64,000 nt of DNA from Dicaeum eximium (taxonomy: Eukaryota; Chordata; Aves; Passeriformes; Dicaeidae): contig VWZP01003839.1 in the NCBI GenBank assembly GCA_013396995.1, forward strand, positions 2,379,342 to 2,443,341, given 5' to 3'. Below the pieces are notes generated by a model. The model worked only from the letters and a program-made list of their open reading frames with translations. It was not told where the DNA came from and ran no database searches. Positions 60,334 to 64,000 of the stretch are shown here, in pieces; the stretch's first letter is position 1, and every line of letters starts with the position of its first letter. Made by a program: the position numbers and the translations under genes.

Positions 60334-63300
60334 CTGGTAGCAAGAGAATGAAAGAGAAGAGCAGCATATACAAAGCTCTTCCACAGATTACAGATTCCTG
60401 CTGAAATCACAGATTGGCACCCATGGGTAGGGTTTAAACACATCTATTTTGGCACAGCTTCATGCTTATTATACCCATGAATAAAAGAGGGGTTAGATGT
60501 CAGCTGGTTCCAATTATAGGCTTTCCCTTTTCAGAACTAAGAGCCAAGCTGTGTCTCACATGGCCTTCACTTTAAAATTGTTGGCACTGCAACACATTCA
60601 TTTATGAAGAAGGCTAACAAAGGGACATAGTATCAAAAAAGCAAACCTATTTTATCCATTCAGACATAAAAGGTTTCAGATTTTTTCATGACCTATCACA
60701 TTTCCTCAAGGCAGAGAAAAAGGCAGGAGAAAGAGTTTCCTTGCAGAAAGTCATTGTCCTGTTCTTCCATAAATTCCATGCTTGGATCAAATTTGGACCA
60801 TTATGCAATGCATACCAGACTTTGGGCTGCTCCATATTGCACTGCCCAGTGTTAAGCTCAGAGGAGCTACTACAAAAATATTTTCATTCAGAAGTGAAAT
60901 GGAGGTCAAGCTAAAATGAGACAGATTATTTAATTTGTCACTCCAAACACTCCTCCAAAAGGCAGATTGTAACTGAAACAGAACTTTGCGTGCATTAGAC
61001 AGGGAGAACTGGACATGTTCTAATTTAATTTTAAACTACATCCCTGTCTATAGTAAATTCCTGAAAAATAACATAACAGAAAGTGTGATTTTAATTAATA
61101 AAAAAGTATATAGATAACTAAATAAAACAGTCTATGTTCTGTTAAGCATTTAAATCTCCATCAGGTAAATGTCTTATGGATTCCATGGATGCTTTCTCTA
61201 AGGACTCCACCACAGACTCAAAGTTGGTATCAGTTATACAGCAATCCATACTTCCCTGTCTTTTAATAAAGACTTCTTTACTAGATTTAGTGACATTGGA
61301 ATAGCTTAAGGTTACCAAAGAGAAAAGAAAAGCAAAGGATATAGCAATTTAAAAAGAAGAAATCAGCACAGGAACATATGCCATAAAACATATGTGTCAA
61401 AACCCCAATGCCATTCAATGTTGACACATCACCAAAGGTGGCAAAGCTTCAGAAATGTTAAGGGCTTGATTTGATGCTTTATCATACAATGTAAACTGAT
61501 GTGTATGAACATAAAAGGAAATGAAAACAGGAGCAAAGTATTTTTCATTCATTTGGAAGGCTAAAAATAAAAGAACAAAGAACCAACCCACAATATGACA
61601 CTAAGTGATTACTTCTCAACCAAACTTAAAATTATTGGCTTGATGTGCTTTTAAATTAGCTATGAAACATCTGCCACTAGCCAAGGTCTACAAAAAATTG
61701 TTCGCAGTTTTCCAAAGTTGAAGCAATTGTCCAGCTTCATTTACAGGATGGAGAAAACCACATAGCAGATCAGAACTCTCTGTGTCGTAACAGTTTATTT
61801 CAGCTGCTTTTTGATTCCCTGGAAAGAATGCAATTTTCCTACCACACTGAAACACTAGATTTCTCAGATTCCCCCACAGCACTTCTCAGATCATTAATTT
61901 CATATTTTTCAGGCCAACATGGAGTGTGCCTTGACCGGAACATTCTGAGGACATTAATAAAGTTGCAATCTCAGCAGGAAACATAAACCAAAACTATGTT
62001 AGAAGAACTAAATCCTCACTTCCTACTGGTACTTGGCAGTGACTGAAAGAAGATGCCTGAGGATCACTGGGAAATCAGTTCTCTGCTGCTGGCTTCCTGC
62101 TAATTTCCTAAGGACCAGATGATTAAAATGAGAAACCAGAAGAGCAAAATGTGCATCCTCTCACATATGCAAAAGTCATTCTGTTGATATAACTCAATAA
62201 GGGATTTTATTGATGTGCCTATTTAGGTGTGTTTTTGTCATCTTTCCTATCCAGTGCAGTATAAATCCTGCCTAAAGAATTTGCAGCCACCACACTACAG
62301 ACATACTTTCCTACCCTCAACCAAAGAGCATTCCCAAGCCACCATTTCACCATATGGCACATTCCCATATTAGGCTTAAAGATACATTGGGAAAACACAG
62401 TCCTGTCTCCTTTTCTGTCCTTAGGGCTGAGGGAACTTCACTGGTAACAACAGCCTTGCTGTCATGGGACATTAACACATAAATATGACATCTTAATGCC
62501 TGTACTTCAACTCAACGAGTCTGCCATCAAAATTGGAAAATATCTTGTGGTCAGTAACATCATTCGTGGCTTTTCTACTCTGGTAACTGTCATTAGCAGC
62601 ATCCCCAGATTTCAAGACTGGGCCCAGTATTGTTTAAACCATCCATCAATGCATTGTATGAAGGAACAGATGCCTCCTCAGCAAGTTCACAGATGACACA
62701 AAGCGGGAAGGAGCGACCAATACCCCAGAGGGCTGTGCAGACCTTCAGAAGGTTCCTCAACAGGCTGCAGAGATGGGCAGAGAAGAACCATTCTGCCCCT
62801 CTCCTCATCCTCAGCCACATCTGGAGGAGTGCTGTGTCCAATTCTAAGCTCCTCAGTACAAGAAAGACATGGAGCTCCTGGACTGGGTCCAGACACAGAC
62901 TACAAAGTTAATGAAGGGATTGGAGCCTTTCTCTTATGAGGAAAGGCTGAGGGAACTGGGCCTGTCCAGCCTCAAGGAGAGACAACTGAGAGGGGACCTC
63001 ATCCAAGTGTATAAATATCTAAAGAGGATGGAGCCAGGCTCATCTCAGTGGTGCCAAGCAGCAGGACAAGAGGCAATGGGCAGATACTGATGCACAGGAA
63101 ATTCCACCTGGACATGAGGAAGAACTTCTTTATTGTGCAGGTGACCAATCACTGGAACAGTTGCCCAGAGAGGTTGTGGAGTCTCCCACACTGGAGATGT
63201 TCAAGGATCACCTGGACACGATCCTGTGCCACGTGTTCTTGGACAACCCTCCTTGAGCAGGGAGCTTACACTGATGACGCCCTGTGGTCCTTTTTGACCT

Positions 63301-64000
63301 GACCCATTCCACGAGTATGTAATTTAGTTGGATAGGCAATGTCAGAATCTGACATGCACATAAAAAAACCCCCAAGTAATTCTGATGGCCTCACTGTGCT
63401 CTTAGTTCCTTTCTGTTACTGCACAGAAATTTCCACCTAGTAGAGTTCTCTTGGTGTTGCAAAGTAAAAGCAAAAATACTGTGAATTTTATTATTTGCTA
63501 AATAATTCCCAGGAAGGATAAAACAAAACCCCCAAATCTGTATAATTTATAGAACTGAAAATTTGGCAGTTGACAGATGTGATAATACATTAAGAAAATA
63601 TTATCTGTTGGTTATCAGCAGCTTACAGCTGTACAAGAATTCCTTTTAAGATATGTATCAGCACGAAGAATTCAATTATTCCTTTAGGCTCCCATTGGTT
63701 TCCTCTTCATTAGTAACGGTAGAGTAACACCCCATTTTTACTTGGTGATATTTCAAAACATTTAGTACTCCTTTGAAGAAGTCAAGATCTCCTATGGTTT
63801 AATTTCTGGGTTTTACATAAAAAGGAAAAATATTTAGTTCAATTTTTTAAACTGATTTTCTATATGTCACATATTTTAGCAAAGTAACAGAAATAATGGC
63901 ATTTCAGGTGGCAGCAGTTTCAAACAAAACCCTGAAGTCCTGTCTTGTGCACCACAACATCCCTCTGACAGATTGAGCTGATTCTTGACTGAGCTCTTGT
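60334..64000 (-). other. THBS2: THBS2 intron upstream of exon e1, continuing past the window
   Basis: No exon for the laminin-G-like N-terminal domain or signal peptide was found on the minus strand here. The intron holds the CR1 copy at 62600-63320 and otherwise AT-rich unique-looking sequence. Confidence 0.8.
62600..63320 (+). mobile_element. Longest CR1 LINE copy in the window
   Basis: Plus-strand CR1 signals include cagcaagttcacagatgaca, ctactacaa-like gtacaagaaagacatggagc, aggctgagggaactgggcct, ggacctcatccaagtgtata and gtggagtctcccacactgg. It is antisense to THBS2, in the intron upstream of exon e1. Compared with my memory of CR1, an internal piece is missing near 62780. Open frames in it are broken remnants of the reverse transcriptase region. 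Confidence 0.88.

Noticed and set aside
62593..63302. Several open frames of 66-93 codons
   Set aside because: These are fragments of the CR1 element in shifting frames, not an intact gene.
1..64000. CRISPR arrays, tRNA, rRNA or bacterial-type operons
   Set aside because: No regularly spaced direct repeats, no recognisable structural RNA and no operon-like packed genes were seen. The window is vertebrate genomic DNA.

Overview
This is vertebrate nuclear DNA, almost certainly from a bird and probably a passerine. It is AT-rich, with short coding exons split by GT-AG introns. Several CR1 LINE remnants and two LTR insertions of avian type are present. No bacterial, plasmid or viral gene organisation is visible.

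The only protein-coding gene I can support is THBS2 (thrombospondin-2), on the minus strand. Eighteen consecutive coding exons run from 60333 down to the stop codon at 36685-36687, followed by a 3' UTR that probably ends near 34.5 kb. The exons join in frame and give about 939 residues: the oligomerisation segment, the VWC domain, three thrombospondin type 1 repeats, three EGF-like modules, the calcium-binding type 3 repeats and the C-terminal lectin-like domain. If the total length matches human THBS2 (1172 residues), only about 233 residues are missing, namely the signal peptide and the laminin-G-like N-terminal domain. Those exons must lie beyond 64000.

The most striking structure is at 55127-59354. 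A block of about 2 kb carrying three THBS2 exons (both VWC exons and the first type 1 repeat) appears twice in tandem, joined by a single N at 57151. The copies are almost identical, except for one base change found by eye and a 179-bp internal tandem repeat present only in the second copy. Splicing all six exons would create an immediate stop. The best reading is a false duplication, with two haplotypes laid end to end at a contig join. The 179-bp repeat would then be a real allelic length variant.

The region 1-34.5 kb, downstream of THBS2, looks like a gene desert. It holds an LTR with a 5-bp target-site duplication (6794-7759, with an N inside), an older decayed LTR (about 8652-9170), CR1 fragments at about 2536, 24040 and 25951, and short simple repeats. 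I found no convincing coding exon, structural RNA or CRISPR array there, and no new biological system.
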